From assembly GCA_963693085.1 (NCBI GenBank), contig OY856411.1, positions 1,347,551,550 through 1,347,615,549 of the forward strand: a stretch of DNA of 64,000 bases, in the 5' to 3' direction. Below, one piece after another: positions 12,960-25,074 of this stretch. Source of the stretch: Alisma plantago-aquatica. Lineage: Eukaryota > Streptophyta > Magnoliopsida > Alismatales > Alismataceae. The notes below the pieces were generated by a model. It did not search any database. It was not told the origin of the DNA and worked only from the letters and a program-made list of their open reading frames with translations. The translations under genes were made by a program, and so were the position numbers. Position 1 is the stretch's first letter, and the number at the start of each line of letters is the position of its first letter.

Positions 12960-13090
12960 TTTCTAATGTTGGTTCAGTTGGACCATCGATCGAGTTGCCA
13001 ACTCGATTGATTAGTGACCGAGAATTGATCAATCGAGTTTCTGAGTCACAGACATCGACCGACGGTCGGGCTGGAGCAAACATAAGTTAG
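12960..13090 (+). promoter_or_regulatory. LTR-like motif block ahead of the second copia ORF
   Basis: It contains gatcgagttgccaactcga and atcaatcgagttt-type repeats that closely resemble the U3 repeats at 9620-9840. It sits about 220 bp upstream of the second ORF. An internal promoter role is inference only. Confidence 0.4.
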
Positions 13091-13309
13091 TTTTGGTCAA
13101 CTTTTCTCCCTCTCAATTAGAGAAAAATTGACCAATCCAACCTCTAGCTCCCTCAAGCTCTCAACCCTAGCCCTGACCTTCCTCTCCCTAGCCTTATTTT
13201 GACCTATATCGACCTTCCTTGACCTCTTTCCCATAAACCCTAGGTGTTTGGATGGGTTGTGGTGGTATTTTCTTTGCTTTTTCTCTCTCCATTCTCTCTT
13301 TTCGTCTCC

Positions 13310-14974
13310 ATGGCATACAACAAGAGAAAGAGAATGGCCCCAGCTGGAGCACCATCTTTGTCTTCCAACTAGCATCTCATACCTTTTGATGATACCTTCC
13401 TTTTCTCCAATGAGGCTCTCAATTTGTACAAGGAGCTCCTTCCTAGGAACCCTTTTCCATTTCATGCCCTTTTTTAGCCAACCCCACGTAAATAAAGGGC
13501 CATCGATCAAGTAGCCGAGTTGCTATAGAATCACTACCTCTCAGCCTTGTGTGTCGAACACACGTGCTACAACAATTCCATCACAAGAACAAAAGTCGTT
13601 CATGAATTTTATGCTAATCTTGCAATGGAATTATGACACAGTCATACCTCCAGCAAATTCTCAAGAATTCCTCACTTCCATGATCACCGGGAAGAAATTC
13701 CAAGTCTCTGTGGATACCCTGAACATCTTCTCAGATACTAAGGTGACTTATACCTAGAGAAAGGACTACCATGAGTATTTCTACCTAGTTGACCCTGAGG
13801 CCTTCTATAAGAAATATGATCTTACTCTCCATGATATTTATAATTCTTTAAGAAGCCTTAGTTTCCCTATAGGGAGATGTGCATCCTTCCCTCCTCCGCC
13901 TTAGACCTCAAGAACTGCATACTCGCCCTAGTTGTTAACTGTAATATTCATCCCAAGAAAAATTAGACTGAAATTATAGAAAACACTACAGTGATTATGC
14001 TCTATCTCTTGATAAACATCAGAGTCAAATGGTTTCCTTATGTCCTTCACCACGTGACTTGTTTTGACTCTGGCTAGAACAGCTGTGGCACCCATCCACC
14101 TTACCCAGCCCTGATATGTGGTTTTTTTTAAGTTGTCACTGGAAAATCTCTTTTCCATGACCTTCACTACAAACCAGCCCAAAAAGGAGTTTGCATCAGT
14201 AAGACCACACTTCAGATGTCGGTACCTATTCCTAACCTTACCACACCTAGAGCCTATACCTTCACCTCCACCCATACACCTCCACCACCTTAGCCTTCCC
14301 AACCTACTCGCACCTCATTTCATTTATCAAATGAAACCCTTATGAGCTACATGATGTAACAACATGTGTATAACCTTCAGGCTCAAGAGCACATGCATCC
14401 GGACCTCTGTGCCATCATGTCTAGCATGAACCTGCCATGTGCACACCCTTATCCTACCTACCAGCCTTACCCAGGAGGTAACTATGCATCATATGCATAT
14501 GATCACTTTTACCCATCCCCTCCACCTGTTGCTTCCGTTGTTGCACCTTCTGTTGTTGGTGGACCTACTCCTGGAGTGTTTCCTCTTCCTGTTGGCCCTT
14601 TAGTCACCCTGCTTGCTGGCATTGGTAGTTTTTCTCTCTCTTTCTCTCAGACAAATGAGCTCCATGCTCTTGGCATGTCTTGGGCTGAGCACAATGCGCG
14701 TTGGTCCGGTCGTGGTTTTGGTTCCTATGCCGATGAGCAGATGCCATATCCGGCCGATGAGGAGGCTCCTCCTACTGATGAGGAGGATTCTGAGGATGAT
14801 GATGGCGATGATGCTTCTGATGATGGCTTTTTTGGTGACTCTAGGGATGTTGTTGCACCTTCAGACAGAGATGATGACTATGAGCCAGAGGCCTCAGATG
14901 CTGATGTTGATGTTGATGCTAATGATGGTGTTGATCATGTGGACATATATGACCTAGATGTTAATATTTTTTAG
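13310..14974 (+). pseudogene. Post-pol ORF of the SIRE-like copia element (degenerate)
   Basis: The ATG at 13310 opens MAYNKRKRMAPAGAPSLSSN, then a stop. Around 13595 one frame reads VVHEFYANLAMEL and another continues ITGKKFQVSVDTLNIFSDTK; together they resemble the 'putative plant transposon protein' domain found in many plant retroelements, broken here by a frameshift. The downstream part is an open 202-codon frame (14366-14974) that is Pro/Tyr-rich, then strongly Asp/Glu-rich with no cysteines in its tail. SIRE elements carry an extra, sometimes envelope-like, ORF here; no clear membrane segment was seen, so envelope function is not supported. Confidence 0.65.
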
Positions 14975-15624
14975 TTTTTAGTCTAGATGTTGATCATATA
15001 TATCTTTCTGGGCTATTTTGTATTAAAAAAATATGGCCGCATTTTCAAGTTGTACTATTTATCATCATCTTTTCATCATCTTGGCTTATAGTTGCTATTG
15101 AGAACATGCTCTCTGAGTTGTACTCTTAATTCTTTGTACACTTACTCTTTAATTTACTATATCTCATGAGTTGGTGCCATGTTTACCATATTTTGATTAT
15201 GAATTATATTGCTTGTTTCTCTCATCTCTATTTGGTGTATGCTTTAAGTTTCCACGTTGTGGATGTATGTTTGGTTTTGTTGGAGAAGACATGTTTTTGT
15301 GCTTTTCAACCCCCTTCCTTTTTTATAATGTCAGAAGTGGGAGAGAAGTTTAATGTTTGAAAACTCAACCATACTACTTTTATTGTCTATGTGATCATTT
15401 TCTTGTTCATTATATGCTTTATCATGTGACTAGCTAATGGACCATATAATATATATGTCATATTGCTTTGTATAGACAGACTAACTATGCAGGTAAGAGT
15501 AAGCATAAATTGAGGGGGAACAATTCACATCGTTCCAATCATGAATTCCCTTGCAATTTACAAGGAAAAGGTATGACTTTACATGTCCTTTTCAATATGA
15601 CTAAGGAATGGTTTGTCATTTTCA
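14975..15624. other. Copia 3' untranslated region
   Basis: T-rich sequence between the second ORF and the polypurine tract. It includes 'attgagggggaac' near 15511, a purine run often seen upstream of the main tract in SIRE-type elements. No gene was seen. Confidence 0.55.
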
Positions 15625-15637
15625 AAAAGGGGGAGAA
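15621..15637 (+). other. Copia polypurine tract
   Basis: ttcaaaaagggggagaa directly abuts the TGTTGACTTG start of the 3' LTR, which is where plus-strand priming takes place. Confidence 0.8.
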
Positions 15638-15751
15638 TGTTGACTTGAGAGTTATACATTGCCCGTATTTTGATAATGACTTAACCATTCCATTCCAATG
15701 TATCTAATATGTTTGTTAAAGATTAAATTCAAGCTTTAGGAACATTAAAAG
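15638..15751 (+). repeat. 3' LTR of the copia element, left piece
   Basis: It starts TGTTGACTTG and matches the first ~115 bp of the 5' LTR. It is interrupted after aaaag (15747-15751) by the gypsy-like element and resumes at 37549. Confidence 0.9.
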
Positions 15752-17149
15752 TGTAACATCCCTGACCTGGGTTATGTGTTAACCCTAGATGTTTTGCCTA
15801 ATAAGGTTGAGTAGATACTTAATCTTATCTTGGGAAAAGTAATTAGGGCTCATGAGAAACTTATGTTTCAATTTTGGTCCTGTTTGAACAATGTTGAAGC
15901 AATGTTTGCTTAATTTAGACTAAAGTGTAAATTACCCAAGTTGAGAGGTTAAATTGCAAATGTTGCATTATAAGATGTTCCTCTGATGTTGAGACATCAT
16001 AATAATGAATATGATGTAGTGTTATGGTTTTCACAAGCTTGGGCACCAAGATTAAGCTTGTAAAGCAATCCTTGTGAATTAAAACCTAGTTTTGGTGTAA
16101 TGTGCAATTTACCCAAAACCTAGGGTTCAATGTGAAAATTACCACTTCAACAAAGTCCCTAATGTTTCTTGTCATCTTTTATAGCAAATAAAATGAGAGG
16201 GGCACCTCATTTGAATTAAGTTGGAGGAGAGAGAATCTTGATATTAAAATAATCAAGATTTAATCCTAAGTGAAACCCTAATTTAATTTAGGGCAAAAAT
16301 GAATGTATTAATTAAAGGGCCTTCAACCAAAATTAAAATGGTTGGATTCATATGTGTGTGTATGAGTTTAAAGCCTTGCAAAGGCACGAGAATATCCTAA
16401 GGAGGTGAAATCCCACTCACCATTATTATAAGGAAAAGAATTTCCACTCACATATGGATATTCTTATTATAAGGGTTAAGGTGCTTAATTTCTTTTCCCT
16501 TAATTCATGGATAATGGAAGGGAGCTCGTTGGGGATAGATATGACCTTGCATTCAAGAAACCAAGGGGGAAGTGGTGGCAACAATTTTGGAATTAAAAGA
16601 CTTTTATAAAGTATTTTCTCTCTCATCAATTTTCTTATAAAAGTACCTTTTCCAAGCCAAAACAAAGGCTTTTTCGGATTCCTTTCTTTCCCCTTGCTTG
16701 GAAAACGACCAAGGAGCTGTGTAGGATCAGGAGTACGACCCCCAACCTTTTGGTAAGGTTCTTGACCTCCTTTCACCTTGAATCCATGGTGAAAATCGAA
16801 AATCAATGCATGAATTCTTCATATCTCGATCCCCTCTTCAATTCTAACCAATTCTTTTCACTCAAAGCTTGAGGAAGACCCTTGGAATAGTGAAAATAGT
16901 TGCATCCACCATTGTTGCCATGAGTTTGGAGCTTTGGAGCTCAATTGGAGGCGGGTTTTATAACTTGAACCCTTAATTTTAGTATTGCAATCAATTCCTT
17001 ATCAATTGGTGATCATTTCTACATTTCCAAAAATAAGTTTGGTTGATTGATGCAATCTCCATGGAAATCACTGTATATTTAGTGAGTTTGGAGCTTGATG
17101 ATGATGACATCATCATAAGCACACACCTCCCCAAATATCTAGGGCAAAT

Positions 17150-18130
17150 AGTTTCAATGTTGGGACCAAACAGTTTCACCAAACCGTTTGGTGGTTTTGG
17201 TCCCAAACCATTTGGGATGGTTGACCATTTGAAATGGTTGACCATTTTAAGATATATGCTATGGTACTTGGATCTTGATCCAATGTATTTAATTGGTTGA
17301 TCGTGAAGGTTTCAATTGTGAATTATTCCTTAATTGCAAACCCTAATCGGCTAAGTGCTGATTTTGAAATGGTTTGAGATGATGTTTTGGGTTGATTGAC
17401 CCAAACGGTTTCAAAACTATTTGGGGATCACCCAAATGGTCTCAAGACCATTTGGGAGTCACCCAATACCGTTTGGAGGTCTATGGTTAAGTATGGCTAT
17501 GTGTTTGAAGGTCCAAAGGTACCAAATTGAATTGCAACTAAGTGTTGATTTGATAATCAATCCAATGGTCCAAAACCCTAATTGGATGTCATGGATTTTG
17601 ATGATGGAATGGGAAAACGGTCTCAAGACCGTTTGGAGATCAACCAAACGGTCTCAAGACCGTTTGGTGGTCGTCCAAGACCGTTTGAGGTTAGGTCACA
17701 TCATGTGATGATGATAGTTCATTGATTTCAATTGATTTGATTCCACAATGTCAACCATTGATGGATCCTCGATTTCAAACCCTATGTGATGGTTTCTTGA
17801 TTATCAAACTTAATTAAACTGGGTTCAAAGCCCTAAATTGAAGGTATAATTGAACGGTGATTCAGTGGTCCAATTGATGAATCCTTTAGTGATTCAATTT
17901 ATAATTGGTCCATGGATTGAAACATTGAATCGATTGAGTGTTGAAGTACATTTTTGGTCCATGCGGTTTTGAGAAGGTTTGGTCCAAATGGTATCAAGAC
18001 CATTTGGGACCAAACGGTCTCAAGACTGTTTGGGACCAAACGATCTCAAACTGTTTGGAGACCCAAAGTGCAAACGGTTTCAATACCTACTTTGTCCAAT
18101 TGGTTTCAAGTACAACTTGTTCAAATGGTT
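17150..18130. repeat. Cluster of aaacggt...accgttt near-palindromes (5' LTR)
   Basis: Repeated units such as 17644-17667 have arms ccaaacggtct and agaccgtttgg around a 2-base centre. Many copies here read accatttgg instead of accgtttgg. The same cluster is at 33440-34350 in the 3' LTR, where more CG dinucleotides are kept. Confidence 0.75.
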
Positions 18131-18639
18131 TTCAACCAATTGATGTATGAGAACCAAGATCATTAAGGGTCTAAGTAATTAAATTTGTGAATATCAACAT
18201 GGTTAATCCATTTGAATACCTCATGTAATTGAAGGTCCAATATGGTGAACCTATTTAGATACTTAATGCATTTGAAGATTTCAATGGTCAACCCAGTTGC
18301 TCACTTTGTGGAATTGAAAGTTTAATTGGTCAATTCTTTTGAATTCATTATAGAATTGATGGTTTAATTGAATAGACCATTTGGACATCTAATAAGATCA
18401 AAGGTCAATCAGCTATGTGATCAATAAAGATGTAGACCCATGATGATTATGAAGGTTAATCCTAGCTATGTGTACTCAAGTGAAGAGTTGACCTAGATTA
18501 ATCTTGGAGTAGTTAACATCCTAAAGAGGATGAGAGAGAGAATGAGAGAGATGAATGCTTATATAAATTTGCCCTGATTCTCTCATTATGAGTAAACTAT
18601 GTGAAATGGTTGATCCATAATAATGAGATCATGAAACCC

Positions 18640-19110
18640 TAATCAATGAGCCTTAACCGTAATTAGAGCAATGCTATGTGTGAGACTCTAATTAGAACAA
18701 AGCTATGTGTGAAACCCTAATATAGGGCAAAGCTGAGTGTTATCATAAATCCAGGGTGATGATGTAATCCTAACTTAGTGTAATAATGAAGGAAACCCTA
18801 ATTTAATGGGAATTGTATATCCTAACCCTAATTTGGGTATGAGGAAAGAGAAACCCCACTTGGATGTGAATGATAAACCCTAATCCCTAAAATGGGATAA
18901 AGGTATATGAAACCCTAATGTAGGGTTGTGCTATTAATTATATGTGAAGTCCTTCCACTTGGTGATGTGTTGTGAAATTCTAATTTCACATAATACTAGG
19001 TGAATCCTTAATATAGAAGGATGATTATGTAAAACTCTGTTGGAGAATAATACTATGTGAAATCCACAAATGTATGGAATATCCTTTGTGAATCCTCAAA
19101 TTATAAATAT
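18640..19110. repeat. Degenerate 'gctatgtgtgaaaccctaat' repeats (5' LTR)
   Basis: Irregular 22-30 bp repeats of the form agcaatgctatgtg(t)gaaaccctaat. A related group lies at 27950-28130 as 'aatgctatgtgaaaccctaatacaa'. Counterparts occur in the 3' LTR at about 34910-35400 and 36105-36290. Confidence 0.6.
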
Positions 19111-19394
19111 GCAGAATACTATTCTTAATTAAGGTAAATGGGTTGTATGATGGCAGCCGTGTTGGTGTAAAACGGTCGTGGTAATCTTATGTAGCACGGC
19201 CGTGCAAGGTAGCATGGCTGTGGTGGTTTTCCCTTGTACGGTCGTTCTTGACTACACAGTCGTGGTGCTCTATGCTCAACTTGAAGTTGATTTGCAAGTG
19301 ACCTAGTATGGTCGTTTTGTTAGTTCCTAACTTAAGGATGAGTCCATAGTTTTGGAAATGGTTGTATATTCACTACTACAAAACCTACCTTTAG

Positions 19395-19830
19395 TGTCGG
19401 TTATTTAAGGCCTTTAGTGTCAGTTTCTAAGCAACACCTATGTGGGCGACACTAAAAGCTCACCCATTACACGTCGGTTCCAAAACCGACACCCAAACTC
19501 TTCCCGCGCCACCGAAATTGCGCCTGTTTGTTGTGGCACAAAGGTATAGGCGTTGGTTATTAGATAAGAAACCGACACCATATACCTTCGCGCCACAGAA
19601 AGGGTGCCATCTTACCCACTATCAGCGTCGGTTATTAGATAATAAACCGACGCCATATACCTTCGTGCCACAGAAAGGGCACCATCTTGGCCACTATCAG
19701 TGTCGGTTATTAGATAATAAACCGACGCCATATACCTTCGCGCCACAGGGAACAGGCGTCAGTTATTTATATAAAAACGACACTATAACTTTGTGTGTCG
19801 GTGTTATATAAATAACCGACGCCTATTGTT
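19395..19830. repeat. CACTA left subterminal repeats
   Basis: Many copies of gtcggtta...taaccgac, including about three ~89-bp tandem units (19545-19790) with 'aaaccgacgccatatacctt'. Such arrays are the binding sites for the element's own DNA-binding protein in En/Spm. The 123-codon ORF over them is a by-product. Confidence 0.85.
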
Positions 19831-20216
19831 TTGTTTTGTTTTTCTGTTAGTCTACAGACCTGCTGTGGCTGGTCGCAGGATGAGAAACCTACAGTTAACT
19901 GCAGGTTTTACGACATCCATTGATATCAGCCAACAACAGGCCACAAACCTGCAAATTTAACAACAAAAATATTCACACATGCATTTAGCAATACAACCTG
20001 TAGTTCCATTTTATTTTCACACATTTAGAAACATTCATGTAGCTAGCAATCTGTAGTTCCATTCATTCACATTCACACATGTAGAAACATTCATATAGCA
20101 ACCAACACTTTCATTCATTTTCACTCAGACACATGTAGAAACATCTAGACATGTAGAAACATTCACACATATATTATAATTCAGAAATTCATTTACAAAA
20201 TATCATTCTTTAGTCA

Positions 20217-21440
20217 TTATTCGCTATCAACATCCCAATTATATTTTAAAACCCCCACTATTTGTATGGCTGTTGCCCATTCTTCTCTTACTTCATTTAA
20301 TTCTCCCATCGTATAGGGAGCATGTACATCTGGTAAGTCCGTTCCTGTAGTGGGGTCAGCTTTAAACACCTGTAAAGAGAATGATGTATATATATAAGTA
20401 ATGAGCTATAAATAAGATTGATATATTTCATATTATCTAATGAGACTATATAATACTTGAGCAATACAATCGATGTCCATACAACATGATAGACTAACAC
20501 ATATATAGTACATAACAACAGCAGCGTCGAATTTACATACAACACTAGCTTAGTACATATATAGTGGGACTAAGGTGACGATCCCACCTGCTAAAACAGG
20601 TTACCGACAACTACATGTTACGACTGGGAGGTCGTGATTCAGCAACCGTTTTCATTAGCAGGAGGACAAACAGATCCACCTGCTAATGCATACGGTTGCT
20701 GAATCACGACCTCCCAGTCGTAACATGTAGTTGTCGGTAACCTGTTTTAGCAGGTGGGATCGTCACCTTAGTCCCACTATATATGTACTAAGCTAGTGTT
20801 GTATGTAAATTCCAAGTTGCTGTTGTTATGCACTATATATGTGTTAGTCTGTCATGTTGTTATATGAATCTGAAGCACTTGTGTGTGCTGCACTTTATGT
20901 ATTGTATCTGTATCCTGCTTCTCTTCATTGGGGCTTCTTTTGCTGTTTCATGGCTTGCTGCCTATATATCTATATAACCTTTGGCGAACGCCTGCATATC
21001 CTCTTGGACCCATTGTGTGGTCATAACATGTAGTTGTCGTTGAGCATCGCTGATAGCCTAGTTAGTTAGCACATTGATTTGGTTAGTAACAATAAAGGTT
21101 AATCTTGAATAGGTGAATACATAAAAACATATATTAATTAAATTGGGAGTGGCGCTTAATACCTTGAATTAATCTATTTTTCTTTGGGTAACAAACTCCT
21201 CCCAGTCTTTGGGGTCCAAGTAGTTCCATTGTTGTGTGGCTTCCTTCTTCCTATATTTATTTTTCAAAGAGAATACAAACAAAAATTATTAGTGTAGAGT
21301 TAGTGAAATACTGATCAATGTCTAGAATTGGAATCAATCAAGAACCTATTCTCAGCATCGCGTATGTAATCTCGGGTGAGATTGGTCCTATAGTTCTTTA
21401 GCACCCTCCCACAATGTTTAGCATTTGTATTAACTAGAAG
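20217..21440 (-). pseudogene. CACTA 3' exons (probable TNPA/Ptta-like C-terminal part)
   Basis: Short coding blocks with splice-like borders follow TNP2. One block (about 21347-21436) reads HCGRVLKNYRTNLTRDYI. One (about 21170-21253) reads KKEATQQWNYLDPKDWEEF. One (about 20968-21060) reads TTQWVQEDMQAFAKGY. A final exon (20217-20369) starts after ...tttacag and ends EWATAIQIVG...DVDSE-stop. The second block resembles the 'plant transposase Ptta/En/Spm' domain. Whether these belong to a separate gene or are spliced onto TNP2 cannot be decided here. The third block runs into a stop. Confidence 0.5.
20478..20865. repeat. ~390-bp near-perfect hairpin inside CACTA
   Basis: A single centre of symmetry at 20670/20671: cattagcagg (20653-20662) pairs with cctgctaatg (20679-20688), agcaaccg (20641-20648) with cggttgct (20693-20700), and pairing goes on outward with few mismatches to about 20491/20850. 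The loop is about 16 bases. Confidence 0.9.
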
Positions 21441-21525
21441 ATAATGAAACATCAAATCAGAAAATGATATTGATATTAAAAAAGTAAACATTTAGCTTCA
21501 ATAAAAAATATAAACATGCATGCCT

Positions 21526-24500
21526 CTAAAATTGTGATCTTTTATCAATTAAAAATCCTTCATTGTGATCTCCGCGCACATATAAGTCATCATTAGCTTC
21601 AATATTTTGTGGAGTTGGCAAGCCAACTGAGAATGGACTGGAGTCATCATATTTATCATAGTACTCTTCTTCATCTATAGGATCTTCAATGAACTGTCTT
21701 TTACCATGAAGAACAACCGACCATTTATCATTTGCAGGATCATCGATATAAAATACTTGTTTTTCCTGTGATGCCAATATGAATGGTTCAGCCTTCTCGC
21801 CAATCTTTTCAAAGTTCACTAAAGTGAAACCCAATTCATCCACTATAACTGCTTTGGTTTTATCAACCCAATTACATTTGAAGAGCGGAATTTTGAAATC
21901 TATGGAGTCAAATTCTCATATCTCTTCAATGACACTGTAATATGACATTTTAGCTTCATGTGGACTCTTATCCTTTGCACTTGCAAAAAACATAGTCGAT
22001 GCTTGAAGGGTGACCCCATTATTTTGGACGACACTCTTATCATCTTGGCGCTTTGTGTAATATGTGAATCCATTAATGTCATACCCTTCATAAGACATAA
22101 CAGTCAACTTTGGTTTAAAGGTGATGCATTTTATAGTTTCAGTAATATCATCTGGTGTTTGAGATAGTTGATGTAAGACTTTATCTTCAAACCACTTAAT
22201 AAAAGTCTTGTTATGCTTTCTAGCAAGCCACATTGTATTGGCTCGAGGATATTGTCTTTTGATGAAATTAGTATGTTCCTCGATATAAACATTCACTTCG
22301 TCCATGTTGTGTAAAATATACAAATGACCTTGTTCCAACTGCTCACCGCTGATTACTTTCACACGTGATCCCAAAATTCCTTTGCCAAATAGCTCGTCAA
22401 TATTCTTGTCATTATCAGGAGTGTCATTACCACTGAGAAAGTCATTGCAGAAATCCATAACCTCTCTCGCCACATAAACTTCAATAGTACTCCCTTCAGG
22501 CTGATAACGGTTTCGAACATCACCTTTAAAAACACTCATGTATCGTTCAAAGGGATACATCCAATGCAAGAAAACCGGTCCCAAGATTTTCACTTCCCTA
22601 GTCAAGTGGACAACAAGATGTACCATGATATCAAAGAACGAAGGAGGGAAATACATCTCAAGCTGACATAGGGTAACAACCACTTCTCTTTGTAAATTAT
22701 CGAGAGTCTCAGGGTCAATAACTTTGCTGCAGAGACTGTTGAAAAAGAAACAAAGTCTGGTGATTGCAAACCTTACATGCTTCGGCAATATAGATCGAAT
22801 TGCCACGGGAAATATTTGTTGCGTTAGAGTGTGACAATCATGAGATTTAAGACCTATCAACTTCAGATCTTTCATTGATACCAATCTACGGATGTTGGAT
22901 GAGTAACCATGTGGCACCTTAACATTTACCAAGCATTCACAAAAAGCTTTCTTCTCCTTTCTAGACAACGTGTAACAAGCGGGAGGTAAGTATGTTCTTT
23001 TATTACCCATTTCACGTAATTCTGTTAATTCTGACCTTATTCCCATTTCACGTAGGTCCAGTCTGGATTTTATCCCATCTTTAGTCTTACCTGGTATATT
23101 TAACAGAGTACCAATGATGCTATCACAGACATTTTTCTCAACGTGCATTACATCGATACAATGTCTGACTGTCAAAGAACTCCAATAAGGAAGATCCCAA
23201 AATATTGACTTCTTCTTGAATGAAGAATTGTCACTCCGTGTAGTACATTGTGATCTCTTACCAAATTCATTGACAAAGTCTTTTACTCTTTCATAAACAA
23301 CCTCCCCTGGTATAGGTTTAGGTGCACTGCGTTCCTCATTCAATACATTGAATGCTTTGCGCTTCCTACGATACGGATGGAATTTTGGAAGAAACCTTCG
23401 ATGACCGAGATATACATTCTTACCGCCATGTTTTAGTCTTATTGAATCAGTGTTCTCTTCACATATAGGACACGCTTTAGCTCCTTTGACACTATATCCA
23501 GACAAATTCCCATATGCTGGAAAGTCATTAATAGTGCAAAACAACATAGCATGCAAACGAAATGTCTCTCTTCATGAAGCATCATAGGTCATCACACCTT
23601 CACCCCAGAGTTTCTTTAAGTCATCAATCAGAGGTTCAAGATAAACATCGATGTCATTTCCAGGTTGTTTAGGGCCCGATATCAACAACGACAGCATTAC
23701 GTACTTATTTTTCATACACAGCTAGGGAGGAAGATTGTATATAAAAAGCATGACTGGCCAAGTGCTATGTTGGCTGCTCAATGTCCCGTATGGATTCATC
23801 CCTTCTGTACAAAGCCCAAGTCTTAGATTCCTGACTTCTTCACCAAATTCAGGTTACAATACATCAATCTTCTTCCACTGTGGGGAATCAAACGCATGTC
23901 GTAGGATCCCATCATTATTTTTCTTAACATCTGCATGCCACCTCAAATTCTTCGCATCTATTGGATTGGCAAACAAACGTTGAAACCGTGATATTATAGG
24001 TAGATACCACATCACCTTGGCAGGAAAACCAGTTTTGGACTCCCCCGAAGTCGTCAATTTATACTGTGACGCACCACATTTTGGACAATCTTTCAAATCT
24101 GCATAGTCCTTTTGAAATAATACACAATCATTAGGGCATGCGTGTATCTTCTTGGCATCCATTCCCATTGGGCACAACAATTTCTTTACCTGTTATGTTG
24201 AGATTGGCAGCTCGTTTCCTTCAGGAAGCATTTCTTTCAACAAAGACAGCAATGACGTGAAGCTTTTGTCGCTCCATCTATTGTTAGCTTTCAACTTATA
24301 CAATCTCAACACAGTGTTAAGCTTCGTAAACTTAGTACAACCTGTGTATAACGGCATCTCAGCATCATGCACAATGTTTCTAAAAATGGGAGGAGGATCG
24401 GTGTGCTCTACCCCACAACTATCTAGCATCGCATCAACGATGTCTACTGGAACTAGTTCATTCACATCTACGTCATCGTAGGCAATTTCTTCTTCCACAC

Positions 24501-24774
24501 AAGCACTGCTATCGGCATCCACTGGTTTCGTGTTTGAAATCTCTCCATGCCAGTGCCATTCTGTATAGCCTTGTATAATCCCGTTGCACATGACATGAGT
24601 TTTGATTTCGTCACCAGTGTTGACTTTCAAGTTGTTACCGCAATGCCTACATGGACAGTAGAACCTATCTCTAGGTTGTTTCCTATGTTCCTCGGCAAAT
24701 TTAATGAACTGGTCAAGACCAAAAATAAAGTCTGGGGTGCAGCGATTGCGAATGGACATCCATGATCTATCCAT
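21526..24774 (-). pseudogene. TNP2-type CACTA transposase, five in-frame stops
   Basis: The ATG at 24774 (MDRSWMSIRNRC) follows a ...catag acceptor-like site. The N-terminus is the Transpos_assoc zinc domain (FYCPCRHCGNN, then HVMCNG and WHWHGE). Next come the CPNDCVLFQKDY / CPKCGASQYK zinc-type motif and the Transposase_21 core (RLGLCTEGMNPYG, ACPICEENT, HCIDVMHVEKNVCDS). A DUF4218-like segment follows (LKSHDCHTLTQQ, HWMYPFERYMSVFK), then a DUF4216-like C-terminus (KIPLFKCNWVD). One frame runs the whole way without frameshift but is broken by stops at 24193, 23854, 23722, 23572 and 21916. The enzyme would cut and join the CACTA ends in the nucleus. This copy cannot make full-length protein. 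Confidence 0.92.
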
Positions 24775-24887
24775 TCTATGATCAAAGAGAAAACAAGTAT
24801 ATATTAGGACAAGATTAGGGTCTAGGGTTAACAAATACATGTGATGTCATTATTATATATAATAAATGTGTACCACCTATCCATTCT

Positions 24888-25074
24888 TGAACACCTAATC
24901 TCACTAGTAAGTGTATAATGTGTATTGGGGTTTCAAGAAAATTTCGGCAGCATTTCCCCGCTGTTCTCCAAGTACATATGTACTTAGAGAACAAACGGGG
25001 AAATGCTGCCGAAATTTTCTTGAAACCCCAATACACATTATACACTAACATCCTAAGCGAGATTAGGTGTTCAA
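24888..25074. repeat. 187-bp fold-back inside CACTA
   Basis: The arms meet at agtacatatgtact (24971-24984) with no loop. The outer ends are ttgaacacctaatct and agattaggtgttcaa-like sequences. A second, smaller palindrome, tccaagatttactc/gagtaaatcttgga, lies at 25098-25130. Confidence 0.85.

Noticed and set aside
13310..14974. Envelope-like function for the second copia ORF
   Set aside because: No signal peptide, membrane segment or cleavage motif could be seen; only position after pol suggests it.
16426..16806. 126-codon minus-strand ORF, repeated at 32729-33109
   Set aside because: Both copies lie in the two LTRs of one element, so conservation reflects recent LTR identity. No domain was recognised.
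18640..19110. Interstitial telomere-like sequence (aaaccctaat repeats)
   Set aside because: The unit is an irregular 22-30 bp LTR repeat and not a run of the 7-bp plant telomere repeat.
19440..19811. 123-codon ORF at the CACTA left end
   Set aside because: It reads through the subterminal tandem repeats; the repeated peptide pattern is a by-product of the repeat period.
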